From: Acanthornis magna
Lineage: Eukaryota > Chordata > Aves > Passeriformes > Acanthizidae
DNA length: 64,000 nt
NCBI GenBank assembly: GCA_036785705.1
Contig: JAWUZG010000138.1
Location: forward strand, 3,472,501 to 3,536,500
Reading direction: 5' to 3'
Part shown: in pieces, positions 22,301 through 33,900 of the stretch
Numbering within the stretch: position 1 is the first letter of the stretch
How the letters are laid out: the number at the start of each line of letters is the position of its first letter
Notes under the pieces: model-generated
The model's database searches: none
Told to the model about the DNA's origin: nothing
What the model saw: only the letters and a program-made list of their open reading frames with translations
Made by a program: the position numbers and the translations under genes

Positions 22301-24539
22301 TGCACGAGATCACGGTGCCAGGAAAAGCCTTCATTTGCTGCGGATGTTTTAACTATGGGACAGGTCTGAGGGGTTCCTCCTGCCCAGCAGCACCTGGATC
22401 AATCTCCCAACTACAAATCAATCCTTGATTTCGGAGCTGCCGAGAGCCAGCTGACTCCAGCCTGTGAATTTTGCTATGTTTTTGTTTAGCTGAAGGAAGC
22501 CTGGGGACTGACCCAGTCTGGGCCAGGCTGGTTTCGGAGCTGGCTGGAGAATTCAGCCTTGGTGTTAAACAGTACAAACAGCCACACTTCCCACCTCAGG
22601 GGGCTCTCCATTGATATTTGCCACTCCTTCTCCCCCTGGCTGTCATCTCCATGTATCCCACTGTATCCCATTCCATACCAGTTTACACAGCACAGGAATT
22701 CTTAGGGATGGGAGAGTTCTCCAGGTCTTCACTCACTGCCCGCAGATCTGTGGCACGAGAGGGTCCCGCCCAAGATGGGTCAGTCAGGGTTCGATGGCAG
22801 CCAAGGCTGATGGATTCCATGAGAGCCTGCGACACACTCGTGGCCGGGGTGGCAATGGGGTTTGGAAGGTCACATGGAGAGGATGGGGTCACCAGGACCA
22901 GCAAGGAAATAAGGCTGCAAACCCAGTGGATTGGGTGGGTGTTCGTGTCTCTGTGTGGGATAGGTGGAGCTGTTCCCAGGGTATCTGCGCATGTCGGCAA
23001 TCCCTGCACACAGCCACATGCAGGACCTGGCTCTGAGATCCCTGGGCTCTCAGCCAGCTCAGGGCCAGGCTGGGGCTGGGGTTGGGAAATGGGGTCAGAC
23101 CCTCCAGGCTGTGGGACAGCACCCGAGCTGGCATTTCTGAGCTCACTGGGCCCTGGTCACCAGCCCACAGCAGAGCAGGGGAGGGGAGCCATGGTCACCT
23201 CCCCCCAGAGAGGGCACCTGGCCAAGGGCCCTTTCTGTGCCCTGCAGAGCTCACAGTGGCACCTCGTAGTGCTCAGCCCCGGGAGACTCTGGGGAGAAGC
23301 TAAAACGTCAACTGTGATGGCAGCAGAGCTGTCCCCTCCAGCCATGGGTGTTGGGATGAGATTCGGGTCCTGGATCCAGCTCTTCCTCTGGGATGGCTTT
23401 GCCCCCACGCTTAGAGCTGAGCAGAACAGAGCAGGGCTGGCCTTGGCAGGGGGGGCTGACTCCTGGAGGGGTGGGAAGGTGCTCCCTGGGGGTGTGAACT
23501 GTGTGCCCTGTGCTGCAGAGGACCAGAAGTCCAACGAGGAGAAGCAGAGGGAGGAGGAGCTGGTGCAGCAGATCCACAAGCTGGTGGAAACGCGGGATTT
23601 CCTGGTGGATGATGTGGAGTTCGAGAGGCTCAGGTGGGTGGTGGCACTCACTCCTGGCACTGGGGACAGGGCAATCTGTCCTCTGAGCTGTGTCCTGCCT
23701 TCCCAGAGCTCCTGGGGCCTCGCTGCTCCTTTGCCAGGCAGTAGCCGAGTTCTTTGTCACAGGGAAAGGGAAGAAGACAAGGAAATGGCTGAGTTCCTGC
23801 AGAGCAAGCTTTCCAAAAGCTACCTCCAGAGAGCAAGTAGGTGCTGCTGGGGTTTGTTCCTTGCACTGAGCCTCCCTGGCATTTCTGCCCTTTCCCAAGC
23901 ACTCTGTCTCCAAGATTTGATTGCCTGGGACTGGCTCAGCTGGAGGAGGGTGGGAAGTGGAACTGGGAGATGCTGGTGCTTGAGATCACCTCGTGGAAAC
24001 ATCTTGAGTTGGAGCAGATGTTCGGAATCCATTTCCCTTCCGGCATTTCCCACCATGTCCTATGAGAGTGGGGCTGGGGAGGAGCTCTTTTAGAGCTGAC
24101 AGACTTCCTCTGGCCCTTAACATCTCACACCTCAGGTGGATGCAGGATGGACAGCACGCCCTCTGATGACAGCCACCCCCTTAGACCCTGTGCTCTGTCA
24201 CCTCCCCAGGGCCATGGGAGACATTCCCAGCCTTAGGGACACCCCACAGCACCCACAGCAGTGTCCCTGTGGGGCAGGAGCTGGGGACACCCCACAGCAG
24301 TGTCCTGTGGGGCAGGAGCTGTGGCTCTGAGGGGGTCACCAGCAGCCCCCAAGGGGCTCTGAGCAGCAGCCCTGGGCTGGGCCCCACTCCCCAGGCAGAC
24401 CCGGGTTCCTCTTCCCGCAGCTCCTGTCCGAGAGAAGAAGATGACGTCGAGGGGACAGCAAACCTCGGCTCCCTACGTGACCAAGACGGGGCTGACCCTG
24501 CTCAAGGAGTGCTGTGGCTTCACCTGCTCCATCATGTAG
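9749..24539 (+). CDS. bMERB-domain protein, BMERB1 paralogue (six coding exons)
   Basis: Coding exons: 9749-9824, 16016-16136, 20217-20290, 23519-23633, 23763-23836 and 24421-24539. All have GT/AG junctions and phases that join to 579 nt (192 residues plus stop); human BMERB1 is about 204. The start is the ATG in the CpG-rich region. The N-terminus includes PRYGSMEST, followed by EDEIVSMADS. A coiled bMERB domain spans about residues 35-150 (RRESELRYM, MDDIQLCQE, IHKLVETRDFLVDD, EEDKEMAEFLQSKL). bMERB domains are helical modules that bind Rab GTPases, chiefly the Rab8 family. The C-terminus ends CSIM, a CaaX prenylation box also present in BMERB1 (CNIM), so membrane anchoring is likely. It differs from BMERB1 throughout and lies in a 17p13.1-type neighbourhood, so I read it as a paralogue rather than BMERB1 itself. 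Its 3' end faces the 3' end of CCDC42. Confidence 0.88.
12350..12545 (-). mobile_element. Old CR1 fragment, antisense
   Basis: On the plus strand it reads 'ggaatcacagaggaaatgg', then 'ttggaagagactctgg' and a degenerate CR1 tail read backwards. It is more diverged than the other CR1 copies here, so probably an older insertion. It lies in intron 1 of the BMERB1-like gene, opposite to transcription. Confidence 0.7.
13240..13700. repeat. CT/CA-rich minisatellite
   Basis: Imperfect tandem repeat built from 'cactgccacctcctcccctc'-type units of varying length. The plus strand is almost all C, T and A, with almost no G except in 'gccac' and 'agtgtc' steps. All forward frames stay open through it, which produces spurious Pro/His/Thr-rich reading frames. 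Intronic. Confidence 0.85.
16395..16625. repeat. 48-bp minisatellite, about 4.5 copies
   Basis: The unit starts 'cccctaaatgtgtccatatc' and ends 'cacgtgttcccagtttaa'; the copies are nearly identical. It lies about 260 bp downstream of exon 2 in intron 2. Confidence 0.9.
16893..17150. repeat. 20-bp minisatellite, about 12 copies
   Basis: The unit is 'ctgcatcctgaacctgctcc' with C/A variants. The first five copies are in perfect 20-bp register (16893, 16913 and onward), and the rest decay into related 10-12 bp pieces. Confidence 0.9.
18785..19371 (-). mobile_element. Solo LTR of an endogenous retrovirus
   Basis: Read on the minus strand, a 587-bp block starts TGTTGGAAAATATACC and ends GGTGACACTCTGACA, so it has TG...CA termini. 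It carries an AATAAA signal (plus-strand 18866-18871) about 80 bp before its 3' end, the classic U3-R-U5 layout. No internal viral genes lie on either side, so it is a solo LTR left by recombination. The flanks (agacac on the left, agagcac on the right) are similar but not an exact target duplication. It sits antisense in intron 2 of the BMERB1-like gene. The LTR family cannot be named by eye. Confidence 0.75.
19953..20000. repeat. A-rich (AAAAT)n tract
   Basis: Simple AAAAT/AAAT repeat in intron 2. It could be the tail of an unrecognised retroposon or plain microsatellite. Confidence 0.7.
20291..23518 (+). other. Intron 3 of BMERB1-like gene
   Basis: 3.2-kb intron with no recognised element. 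The frame of exon 4 happens to be open for about 900 nt upstream, which creates a long spurious reading frame. The true exon begins after the AG at 23517-23518, because only that boundary restores the conserved ALPEDQK junction. Confidence 0.7.
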
Positions 24540-26360
24540 GGCTCTGCCAGCCCCTGGCACGGGACACGGCCATGGTAGGGGCACATCCCAGCAATCTGGG
24601 CAGGAGGGGCTTCCTTGGGGCTGGTTTTTCTGGGCAGCCTGCAGGGATGTGCCAGGATTTTGGGAACAGAGTCTGCCCGCGGGTTGTGTTGATGGCACAG
24701 AACAATCTCCTGGCGGCTGAGCCAGCCAGGCAGGTCCCATCCATCTGCCAGTGGGTCAGGACACAGCTCATCCCAGGAGGAGGCTGCAGTGCCCTGGAGG
24801 TGGGATCCCCCCTGGAGCAGCTGTGCCAGGCTCCAGCCACCTCCCTGCCCGGGGATGCCTCTGCTCCGGAGCCCCTGCTGCCAAAACTGGGGGCTGGGGC
24901 TGAAGACAAGGCCAGCAGGGCCTGAGCAGCCTGGGCTGGGTTTGCCCCAGTGGGGGATGAGCACAGAGCTGCAGCCCCCGACTGACCCCATGTGGGACAG
25001 GCTCTGTGTGGGGGGAAGGGGATGGGGACAGAGCTCCAGGGGCTTGGAGCCTCTGGGGGAGGATTCATCTCGTGGAGTTCCTTCCATGGCTCTGCAGAGC
25101 AGGGTTGGCTCCCTGGCCCCTGCAATTCCTGCTTTCCCACCTCCCACCTTTGCTCCCCAGGTCTGCAGCCAGGGTCCATCCCTGCTCTCCTCCGAGAGAT
25201 CCAACGCCCATCATTGCCCACAATTCCCCTGCAGCAGCGCCGCCAAGGGCTCCCAGGCTGCCTGGGCAGCTCTGGCTGGTGGCACAGGTCCTGGTGGCCC
25301 CACATCTCCATGGCAGCACAGACACCACATCCCAGCCCGGCTGGAGGCTGTGACAGCAGCAGGGAGCCCATGGCACAGCACTGGAGCACTACAGCTGGCC
25401 ACAGGGATAAAACAGCCCCTGGAGCTGCTGTTCAGAGAGCATCCTGCTCCACCTTCCAGGACATGCTGTGGTCACTGATGATTGTCCTGTCCTCAGCCTT
25501 GCATCGCCCTCGAGTGTCCATGGGATGGTTCCTGAGGACTCCTGCTGGGGAATGCCCCTGCTTTGGGTCCCGTTTTTGCCATGGTTTTGTTGCGAGCAGC
25601 CCTTTGGCTGTGGTGGAGCTGAGCAGGGGGGCAGGGCAGTCCCTGGAGCTGGCTGGAGCAGGGATGATCCCTTGGAGTCACCACTGGAGCCCAGGCTGGG
25701 CACAGGGGCCACTGTCCTCCCCTCACTGTGACTGGGTCAGTGCCAGCTCCAAGGAAAAGGCGGAAATCAGAGCAGAAGGAGCAAAATTCAGAACAGGGCA
25801 ACATTCAGGAGGAAATCAAACCAACCAGGAGCCTGGGAAAGTGGCAGAGGAAGGTGGAGACCTCAGGTGAGACACTCCCAGTGCCAAGGGACACTCAGTC
25901 CTGTCCCCAGTGCCCCAGCCAGTGCCTCTGGGCTGACGCCATGAACTGGACATGGCCCTGTGCAATCAGGGCACCCTGAGGTCACCCAGTGTCCCAGTCC
26001 CGTGTCCCCTGTGAGCACAGCCCCGTGCTGGTGCCATGGCAGCAGGACAGGGGCTGCTCCCGCTGGCTGAAGGGCTGTCCCGCCTCCTGGCCTGCCTGGG
26101 GGCTGCTGTGACTGCTCTGGGTGGCCTGGGGTGGCCTCCCCTCGGGGTGGCTGCCCAAGAGCTCTGGCTGAACTGCTGCTCCCCCAGCTCAGCCCTGCTG
26201 CAGGGTCAGGACATGGGGTCCCTTCCTGGGTCCCTGCCTGACACCCCCAGAGGTGTCACAGCCCAAGGGGCTCCTTCCATCGCCCCTGGCTGTGCATCCA
26301 TAAACCCCTGGGCAGGTAGGATCCTTCCTGGGCAGTGCCATGGGCAGGTCCCAGTTCCCC
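24540..26360. other. Likely 3' UTR of BMERB1-like gene and intergenic
   Basis: GC-rich sequence with no recognised exon and no AATAAA close to the stop codon. The end of the transcript cannot be placed. The first clear AATAAA downstream is at 28442, beyond a CR1 and a minisatellite, so it is an unsure candidate. Confidence 0.4.
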
Positions 26361-26362
26361 TG

Positions 26363-26770
26363 GCATATGGAATTGGGGAATGGTTTGGGATGGAAGGGGC
26401 CATAAAGGTCATCCATCCCACCCCTGCCATGGGCAGGGACACCTCCCACTGTCCCAGGCTGCTCCAAGCCCCAATGTCCAGCCTGGCCTTGGACACTGCC
26501 AGGGATCCAGGGGCAGCCACAGCTGCTCTGGGTACTGTGTACCAGGGCCTGCCCACCCTCACAGGGAACAATTCTTTCCCAATATCCAATCTAAACTTAC
26601 ACTCCTTCAGTGGGCAGCCATTCCCTGTGCCCTGTCCCTCCATCCCATGTAAACAGTCTGTCTGTGTCTCCTCTTGGCTCCTTCAGGCATTAAAGGCCAC
26701 AGTTAGTTCCTCCTGAAGTTTCCCTTCCCCAGGCTGAACAATCCCAGCTCTCCCAGCCTTCCTGCCAGAA
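26363..26770 (-). mobile_element. CR1 LINE, 5'-truncated, antisense
   Basis: The reverse of the CR1 3' tail: 'ggtttgggatggaaggggc', 'caggctgctccaagcccc', 'gacactgccagggatccag', and on to 'cccagctctcccagccttc'. It lies between the 3' ends of the BMERB1-like gene and CCDC42. Confidence 0.88.
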
Positions 26771-27210
26771 ATCCCTGGGTGTGGGGAGCTGTTCTCCAAC
26801 CTCTGAGGGGTTTCCACTCCCTTGTCCTTCCTGGGGAACCTCCTCCATCCCACAGCCAGAAAAGTCCCCAAACCAAACCAGTCCCTCTGGCCACTGCCAG
26901 CCCAGGGTGCAAGGCCCAAATGGGCTGGTGTGACACCACAAATGGCTTCAGCTTTGCCTCTGTCACCTCTGAGCTGACACCAATGCTCAGTTTGAAGCCT
27001 CCTGCTTCGTGCTGCTCGTTGTGAATGCCCTGCAGCTCCTCCAGCCATCCCCAGCCTCTCCCTGCTGCCCTCCTGGCTCGGGGGAGGCTGTAGATCACAG
27101 ATGGAGCCCCAGGGCTGCTCTGTGCTCTGCCAGCCCTGTGCAGTGGGACCGGGGCAGGTCACGGTGGGGATGGTGTCCAGGCCATCCAGCAGCAGCAGCA
27201 GCATCCATCC

Positions 27211-28034
27211 AGCCTGGGGCTGATCCCACCCTGGAGCTGACCCCATCCTGGAGCTGATCCCATCCTGAGGCTGATCCCATCCTGGGGCTGATCCCACCCT
27301 GGAGCTGACCCCATCCTGGAGCTGACCCCATCCTGGAGCTGATCCCATCCTGGGGCTGATCCCATCCTGGAGCTGACCCCATCCTGGAGCTGACCCCACC
27401 CTGGAGCTGATCCCACCCTGGAGCTGTCCCCAGCCTGGAGCTGTCCCCATCCTGGAGCTGACCCCACCCTGGAGCTGACCCCATCCTGGAGCTGACCCCA
27501 CCCTGGAGCTGACCCCACCCTGGAGCTGACCCCATCCTGGAGCTGACCCCACCCTGGAGCTGATCCCACCCTGGAGCTGACCCCATCCTGGAGCTGACCC
27601 CATCCTGGGGCTGACCCCACCCTGGAGCTGACCCCATCCTGGAGCTGATCCCACCCTGGGGCTGATCCCATCCTGGGGCTGATCCCACCCTGGAGCTGAC
27701 CCCATCCTGGAGCTGACCCCATCCTGGAGCTGATCCCATCCTGGGGCTGATCCCATCCTGGAGCTGACCCCATCCTGGGGCTGATCCCATCCTGGAGCTG
27801 ACCCCATCCTGGAGCTGACCCCACCCTGGAGCTGATCCCACCCTGGAGCTGTCCCCAGCCTGGAGCTGTCCCCATCCTGGAGCTGACCCCACCCTGGAGC
27901 TGACCCCATCCTGGAGCTGATCCCACCCTGGGGCTGATCCCACCCTGGGGCTGATCCCACCCTGGAGCTGTCCCCAGCCTGGAGCTGACCCCATCCTGGA
28001 GCTGACCCCATCCTGGAGCTGACCCCAGCCTGGG
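27211..28034. repeat. 17-bp minisatellite, about 48 copies
   Basis: The unit is 'ctggagctgaccccatc' with T/C, A/G and C/T variants; neighbouring units keep strict 17-bp spacing (for example 27301 and 27318). 17 is not a multiple of 3, so each strand and frame reads a 17-residue periodic peptide. The long minus-strand open frames here are artefacts of that. Higher-order blocks recur (the 'gctgtccccagcc' variant at about 27423 and 27845), pointing to a larger duplication of about 420 bp. Confidence 0.95.
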
Positions 28035-29059
28035 CCACTCTCTCCCTGCTCCTCCAGAGCCTGTCCAGGGCTGCTTTGCTTGGCCAAAGGGGTTTGCTTT
28101 GGCCCATACACCCCAAAGGCCTCTCTCTGTCCTGCCTTCCCAGGGCCTTCCTGGGACAGTGAGGAACCCAGCCAGGGAGTTAGGTTGGGCTGAGAGGGAG
28201 CCAGAGGCCAGGAAGAGCCCTTGATTCCTGGACTGTCCCCTCTGGAGCCAGGCTGGGCTGGGAGCAGTGCCTGTGTGGCAGGAGGAGGGGCAGGGTCTGT
28301 CCGTGTGTCCCAGCTGTGTCCCTGGGATGCTCCCCGAGAAGGGCTCAGGCTGCTCCCCTGGCACAGGGAACTGCTGGAATTGCTGGAATAGGTGCCCACG
28401 GGACTGACACTGGTTCATGTGCTTTGATCTCAACCCAAACCAATAAATGTCTGTTGCAAGCTCCGTAGGTGTTTTTCCCACCTGGGACCTTTTTAGGAGA
28501 TGGCTGAGCTGTGTCACAGCGGGGTGGGTAAAGGGGAACAGAAACCTGGTCCTAAAAGCTCAGGCTGGACTTTGGAGTTCCTGGAATACCCAAAACATGT
28601 CCTGCTGCTGCAGAAGGATCCCCAACACTTCCATTTCTGGTTCTGACCCACATTTTGCTTTTGGGCCAGGCTAAAAGATCTTTGAAAAGGTAAACTCCTC
28701 CCTGGGTTAGTGTCCTTTACTGGGCCCTGAACTCTTTGGATAGATTTGTTATTTGTGACCCTTCTGTCCTGTCCAAGCCTCCATGGCACAGTTTCCAGAG
28801 AGGTTGTGGAACACCAAATATCTTCAATATGTGGCCTTTAATTGAGCACTGAGGGGGCCAGGCTGCTCCAGATCTTCTCCTGGACCCCAACTCTCCCTCT
28901 GCTGTACCCCAGGTTCTCTCAGGAGGAGCAGCAGGACTGGCAGGCAGAATGCAGAATCTCATGGTTCTGCTGTCTCCTGGCCTTGGGATGGGTGATTAAA
29001 CGACATGGAAAGCACCTCATGGTGCATGTGCAGGGGAGGACAAGGAGCCAGAGCTGAGC

Positions 29060-29147
29060 AGGAGCAGGAGCAGGGGCAGGGGCAGGGACAGGGACAGGAG
29101 CAGGGGCAGGGACAGGGGCAGGGGCAGGGGCAGGGGCAGGGGCAAGA
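29060..29147. repeat. GGGCAG/GGACAG hexamer array
   Basis: Fourteen or so tandem hexamers of 'ggggca'/'gggaca'/'aggagc' type, purine-rich on the plus strand. The array lies in intergenic DNA. Confidence 0.85.
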
Positions 29148-29479
29148 CAGCCTCTCTCAGCAGCTCTGCAGGGCCAGGGGAGCCTTGGCTCCCTCAGCGA
29201 TGGGAAGTGTGTGGGAAAGGGCACCAGGGAGCTCTGGCATCCTCCTGGCGATGAGGGGCTGGAAATTGGCCGTGCAGAGACAATGCTCTGATTTGGGTTC
29301 AATGACATCTGTGCCTTTCCCGTCTGGCACCCCGTGGTGCTGCTGGGAATGCCGAGTCCTGGGAAGGGCCAGTCCCGGGTTAGGGAGCCAGCAGTGGCTC
29401 CTGACGTCCCTGCTGAGGGCAGTGCTCAGTGCTGGCACTGTCCCCGTGCCCCCTGGCAGTGCCTGGGAGGGGAGGCAGC

Positions 29480-29690
29480 AGTGCCAGGTGGGAGCACCCC
29501 AAGGGATCTGGTGATGGCAGTGCCCAGGTGGGAGCATCCCAAGGGATCTGGTGATGGCAGTGCCCAGGTGGGAGCATCCCAAGGGATCTGGTGATGGCAG
29601 TGCCCAGGTGGGAGCATCCCAAGGGATCTGGGGCTGGCAGTGCCCAGGTGGGAGCATCCCAAGGGATCTGGAGCTGGCAGTTCCTTTCCC
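29480..29690. repeat. 40-bp minisatellite, five copies
   Basis: Units begin 'ggtgggagcatcccaaggga' at 29487, 29527, 29567, 29607 and 29647, spaced exactly 40 bp. Copies differ at one to three positions, so the expansion is recent. Confidence 0.93.
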
Positions 29691-30953
29691 GAGAGCCGTG
29701 CTCTGTGCCACAGCCTGGGCCTGGCACTTGGACTGCACAGTGGCCTCTGCTGCTGTTCCCTCCAGAGGGAATGTCCCTCCAGAAGGAATGTCCCTCCAGA
29801 AGGAATGTCCCCTCCGGTGGGAATGCTGCCCCTGTGCCAGGGCAGAGCTGTCCTGCAGAGCAGGGTGGTGGCACTGCCAGCCCTGCCCACACTGCTGGAG
29901 CCCCACAGGCTGCTCCAGAGCCCAGCTGGAACCAGCACCACCATCGCTGGGAGCTGGGATTTTCCATCCCCAAGAGTCACAACAGATGCAGATTCAGCCA
30001 ACACTTAGTATTTAGTCATCTCTTCGCTGTGCTGAGAGAAGGAAATCTTACAGAAACACAACCCCCAAAACAGCACAAAAGCCACCCCAGACAAACCCCA
30101 CCCCTGCAATCCCCAGGCACTGGGCTGTTCACATAAACCATTTATCACCCACAGCATCCCAGGGCTGAGGCCCTGACCCTGAGCAGGGATTTCCCACAGC
30201 CACATATCCCACAGCCCCAGGAGTCACCCTGGCATTCTGCTGTGCTGGGCTGAAGGTTCCTCAGAAGGGCTCAGCAGCCAGGAGAGACAACTCCAAACTG
30301 GGCAGCACTCGGTGTCCAAAGGACTCCAGGGAGCCTGCTCCCTCTGTGCCCTGCAGGAGCCTCTGGGACAGCCATGTCCCCAGCCATCCCTCCCAGGGCA
30401 GGGGCCAGCAGTGTCCCCAGCCATCCCTCCCAGGGCAGGGGCAGAGCTGCTCCTCTCCCATGAGCTCCTGTCACCTGCCACCACTGAGAGGCACCCAAGT
30501 GGCTGACAGGGTGGCCGTGGGTGGCCAGGGAGGGGACAGCTGAGTCACCTCTCAAGAGGGGTGTGGATGATCCTGCCCTTTGGAAATGTCACAGCTGAGA
30601 TGAGACTCAAGGGCACAAAGGCTCAGCATCCCCTGTGCTCTGGAATGAGTCAGGAGCTGACTTCCCCAGTGCAGGCAGCAGCTCTTGGTGGCACCATCAG
30701 CATCTCTGAGAGACATCTCCAACCTCTGGGACCCCTGAGGGCCACTCAGGGCTCACTCCCTCCTGTTTGCTTTTCTCCCTTTTCTGCTGCTGAGTATTTG
30801 GGCTCACAGAAGAGCAGGGAAGGTCAGTAGGAAATGAAGAGATGCCTTGAGTATTTGCTTTTTTTTTTAAAGTCTACGATATCTGCAGGGTTCTCTTCTC
30901 CTCTCCTGCCCACCCTGCTGCTCCCTCACTGCCAGGACAGGTCCTCACAGAGT

Positions 30954-33900
30954 TCAGCTGTGCTTCCTCATGTCCTCTGTGAAGTCATTGAGGTCTTGGA
31001 TAAATTGCAGGATCTGGGGTGGGAAAGGGAGATGGGTCAGGGCAGGACTGGGAGCAGGAGGCAGAGGGGAGCCTGTCCCTTTTGGAGGGCAGATGTCCTC
31101 AAGCTGACTGAGTAGGACAGAGAGGCCTTGCTGATGGGGGGGATGAAACCAAACCTTGGCCATGGTTGGATCTGCATCTGTGCACCCCGCATCCCTGCAC
31201 CCCTGCACCCCTGCATCCCTCCATCCCTGCATCCCTCCATCCCTGCATCTATGCATCCCTGCATTCCATAATCCCTGCACCCCTGCACCCCTGCATCCGT
31301 GAATCCCTGCATCCCCTTTCCCTGCACCCCTGCAGCCCATCATTCCTGCATCCCTGCACCCCCTGTCCCAGCCTGGCTCCCCCTTGTTCTGCCCCACAGG
31401 CGCCACTCCCTGCTGCACCTCCTGGGAAGGGACAGGTTTGCCTGCTGTCCCCACCACTGCCATGCCCAGGGCCCCCAGGGGACAAGGAAGGCTCTCTTGG
31501 GCCTGGGGCTCCCCCTCCCTTTGGGAGAGCCATTCCTGCTGCTTCTCCTGGGCGGGGGCAGGGCTCTGCTCTGGCTTTACCATGTCCAGCTGCCTGTAGC
31601 TGTCATCAGCTGCCACCTTCACCTTCGGCTTGAGCCGATTGCTGGCGGCCTGGTAGAGGCTGTGGATGGCCATGCTCAGGGACTTCAGCTCCATGGCTTT
31701 CCTGGCAGCCCTGTCCTGCAGCTCGACCCAGCGATCCTCCTGGGGGGCACGAGACACATCCCAGCAAAGCTGCTTCAACACCGGGACCGAGCTTGGGACG
31801 CCCAAATTCCACTCCATCCAGGCTGGGAAGGAGCCGGCCTTGCCCAGGGCTGGGCTGGAGCAGGTTCAGCCTGGTGTGGTGGGAGCAGATCCAGGAGCAA
31901 TTCCAGCCCCTGCAATTCTCACTGTGGCACGTCCTCCCTGTCAGCCCCATCCCCTCCCCACAGCAGGGACAGATCCCCTGCAGCAGCACTGTCACTGTCA
32001 CTATCACTGTCACTGTCACTGCCACCCTCCTAGACCTTCCCAGCCCTTCCTGCTGACAAAGCTGCTCCAGCCCAGGGCTGTTAACTGCTCCTCCTGCAGC
32101 CCCGTGCAGGATGGATTCAGGCGTCTCCTCCCACCACAACCTCTGCCACTGGGCCCTGCCATGAGCCCCGGGCTGCAGGAGGAGCCAGCAGCCAGTCCTG
32201 CCTCAGCCAGGCCTGGGAGACCCCCCTGCCCACCCAGAGCTCCTTACCCACTGGACGATGTCCTTTTGAGCCTGCTCCACACATTCTTTGAACTGCACCA
32301 GCTCATCCTTGCGCTGGAGGATGTCAACTTCCTTCTCTGCCCTGTGCTGCTGCAGCAGGACCTTGCCCTGCTCCGTGAGCTCCCAGTGCCACCACTGGGA
32401 CTGCGCCAGGTCTTTGCGAGTCCTCACCAGGGCCTTGTAAAAGGCAATGACGTCCTCGATGTCCCGGAACTGCGGCACAGGGTCCTGGGGTCAGTGACAC
32501 CCTGCCCTCACCCCAGTGGGTTCCCCTGCCCTGACCAGGGCCAAGGCCTCCCCAGCTGGAAGATCTTCCCTTCTCCATTGTCCCTGCTGGTCCCTGAGCA
32601 TGGCCACATTCCCACGGTGCCAGGCCTGGAACTGGCCCTGCCACAGGGGAGGTGGCACAGCTGTGTCCCAGGTGAGCAGTGCTGGGATCAAACACAACAG
32701 CTCTGTGTCCCCGGGCCTGGGAGGCAGCAGGAGCATGAGGGATGCATGGAGAGGCGTCCAACATCCTGGAGACAAGGCACAGCTTTCCTGACAACTGCCC
32801 GGGTCCCATTCTGAGCAGTTTTCTCCTCTCCCAAGCCATCAGTGTGACCTGAAATGGTGACACCAAGGGGGCCCTGCTCCCCTCAGCCCTGAGATTTCCC
32901 CCTTCACATGGTTTTTCTTCCGTTTTCTCAATCCTTCACCTGTTCTGGTTCTCCTCTCCTGAGCCTGCTGCCTGTGGCTCACCTTTGTTGCAAGGGAACC
33001 CTTCCCAGCCCACCTGGAGTTTCTGGGTTTGATCAAAAGCTGATTTCCCTGGCTGTGCCTCATCTCCTATAGTTTAACACAAGGGTGAGGCCCTCCCCAA
33101 GCCTGTGGTCTGCCTTTCCCATGTCCAAGCTCACCTGTGAATTCTCCACGACATCCTCCAGGTACCTCTTGAACAGGGAGTACTTCAGCAATTTTTTGGA
33201 GAGTTTCTGGTGCTGTTTTCTGAGGGCTTCCAGTTCCTTCTTAGCCCCCAAGAGCTCGCTGTCCTTTTTTGTATTCTGCTCTTTCTCTTCTTTGGCTTTC
33301 TCCAGAGCTTGAATTCGCAGCCTTTCATTCTCCTGGTGATGTTTTGCCAGCACCACACACAGACAGAGGGAAAGGAAGGCAAGGGAGGGTGGAGTTGGGT
33401 CACTCAAGGGCACTGGAAGAAGATGCCTTCAGAGAGGAGACCCCAGCACTGCAGCACCCCGGGACCAGTTCCCCTGTGTTTCATGGGGCCATCCCTCTGG
33501 CACTGCCCCTCTGGCACTGCCCCCCTGGCCTGGGGCACCCCCGGGATGGGACTGTGCCTTTCAGACTCCTTTACCTGTCCCTGGAACCTTGCTGGGGCCC
33601 CACGGTGGGGACAAGGCTGAGACCCTTCCTTGGGGATATGTGGGGCCTTCAGGAGTCCCAGGGTAGGGGACAAGTTCTCTCCTGCTCAGGAACAAATCCC
33701 TGCTGCTCACAGCTCTGGGCTCAGGGGAGGCTTGTCCAGGAGTGCTGATCCAAGGCTCTTCTCAAGGGATGGGAGGAGTTGGTGCTGTGGCTGAGCAGGG
33801 GCAACCTGCCAGGAGTGCCAGGAGTGCCAGGAGTGCTGGGAGTGCTGGGAGTGCTGGGAGTGCCAGGAGTGCCAATTGTGCCAAGTGTGCCAGGAGTGCC

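Larger units (their letters stand above)
28035..30953. other. Intergenic between convergent genes
   Basis: No exon recognised. It contains a GGGCAG-type hexamer array and a 40-bp minisatellite (both listed), plus short duplications at 29765-29822 (18-bp unit, four copies) and 30383-30444 (two copies of a 37-bp segment). Confidence 0.5.

Noticed and set aside
22618..24093. Single 491-codon plus frame around the bMERB exons
   Set aside because: It merges intron sequence with exons 4 and 5 by chance; splice sites at 23519, 23633, 23763 and 23836 restore the family sequence.
26683..28517. Long minus-strand frames with Gly/Trp/Gln repeat
   Set aside because: 17-residue periodic translation of a 17-bp minisatellite, open in all three frames.
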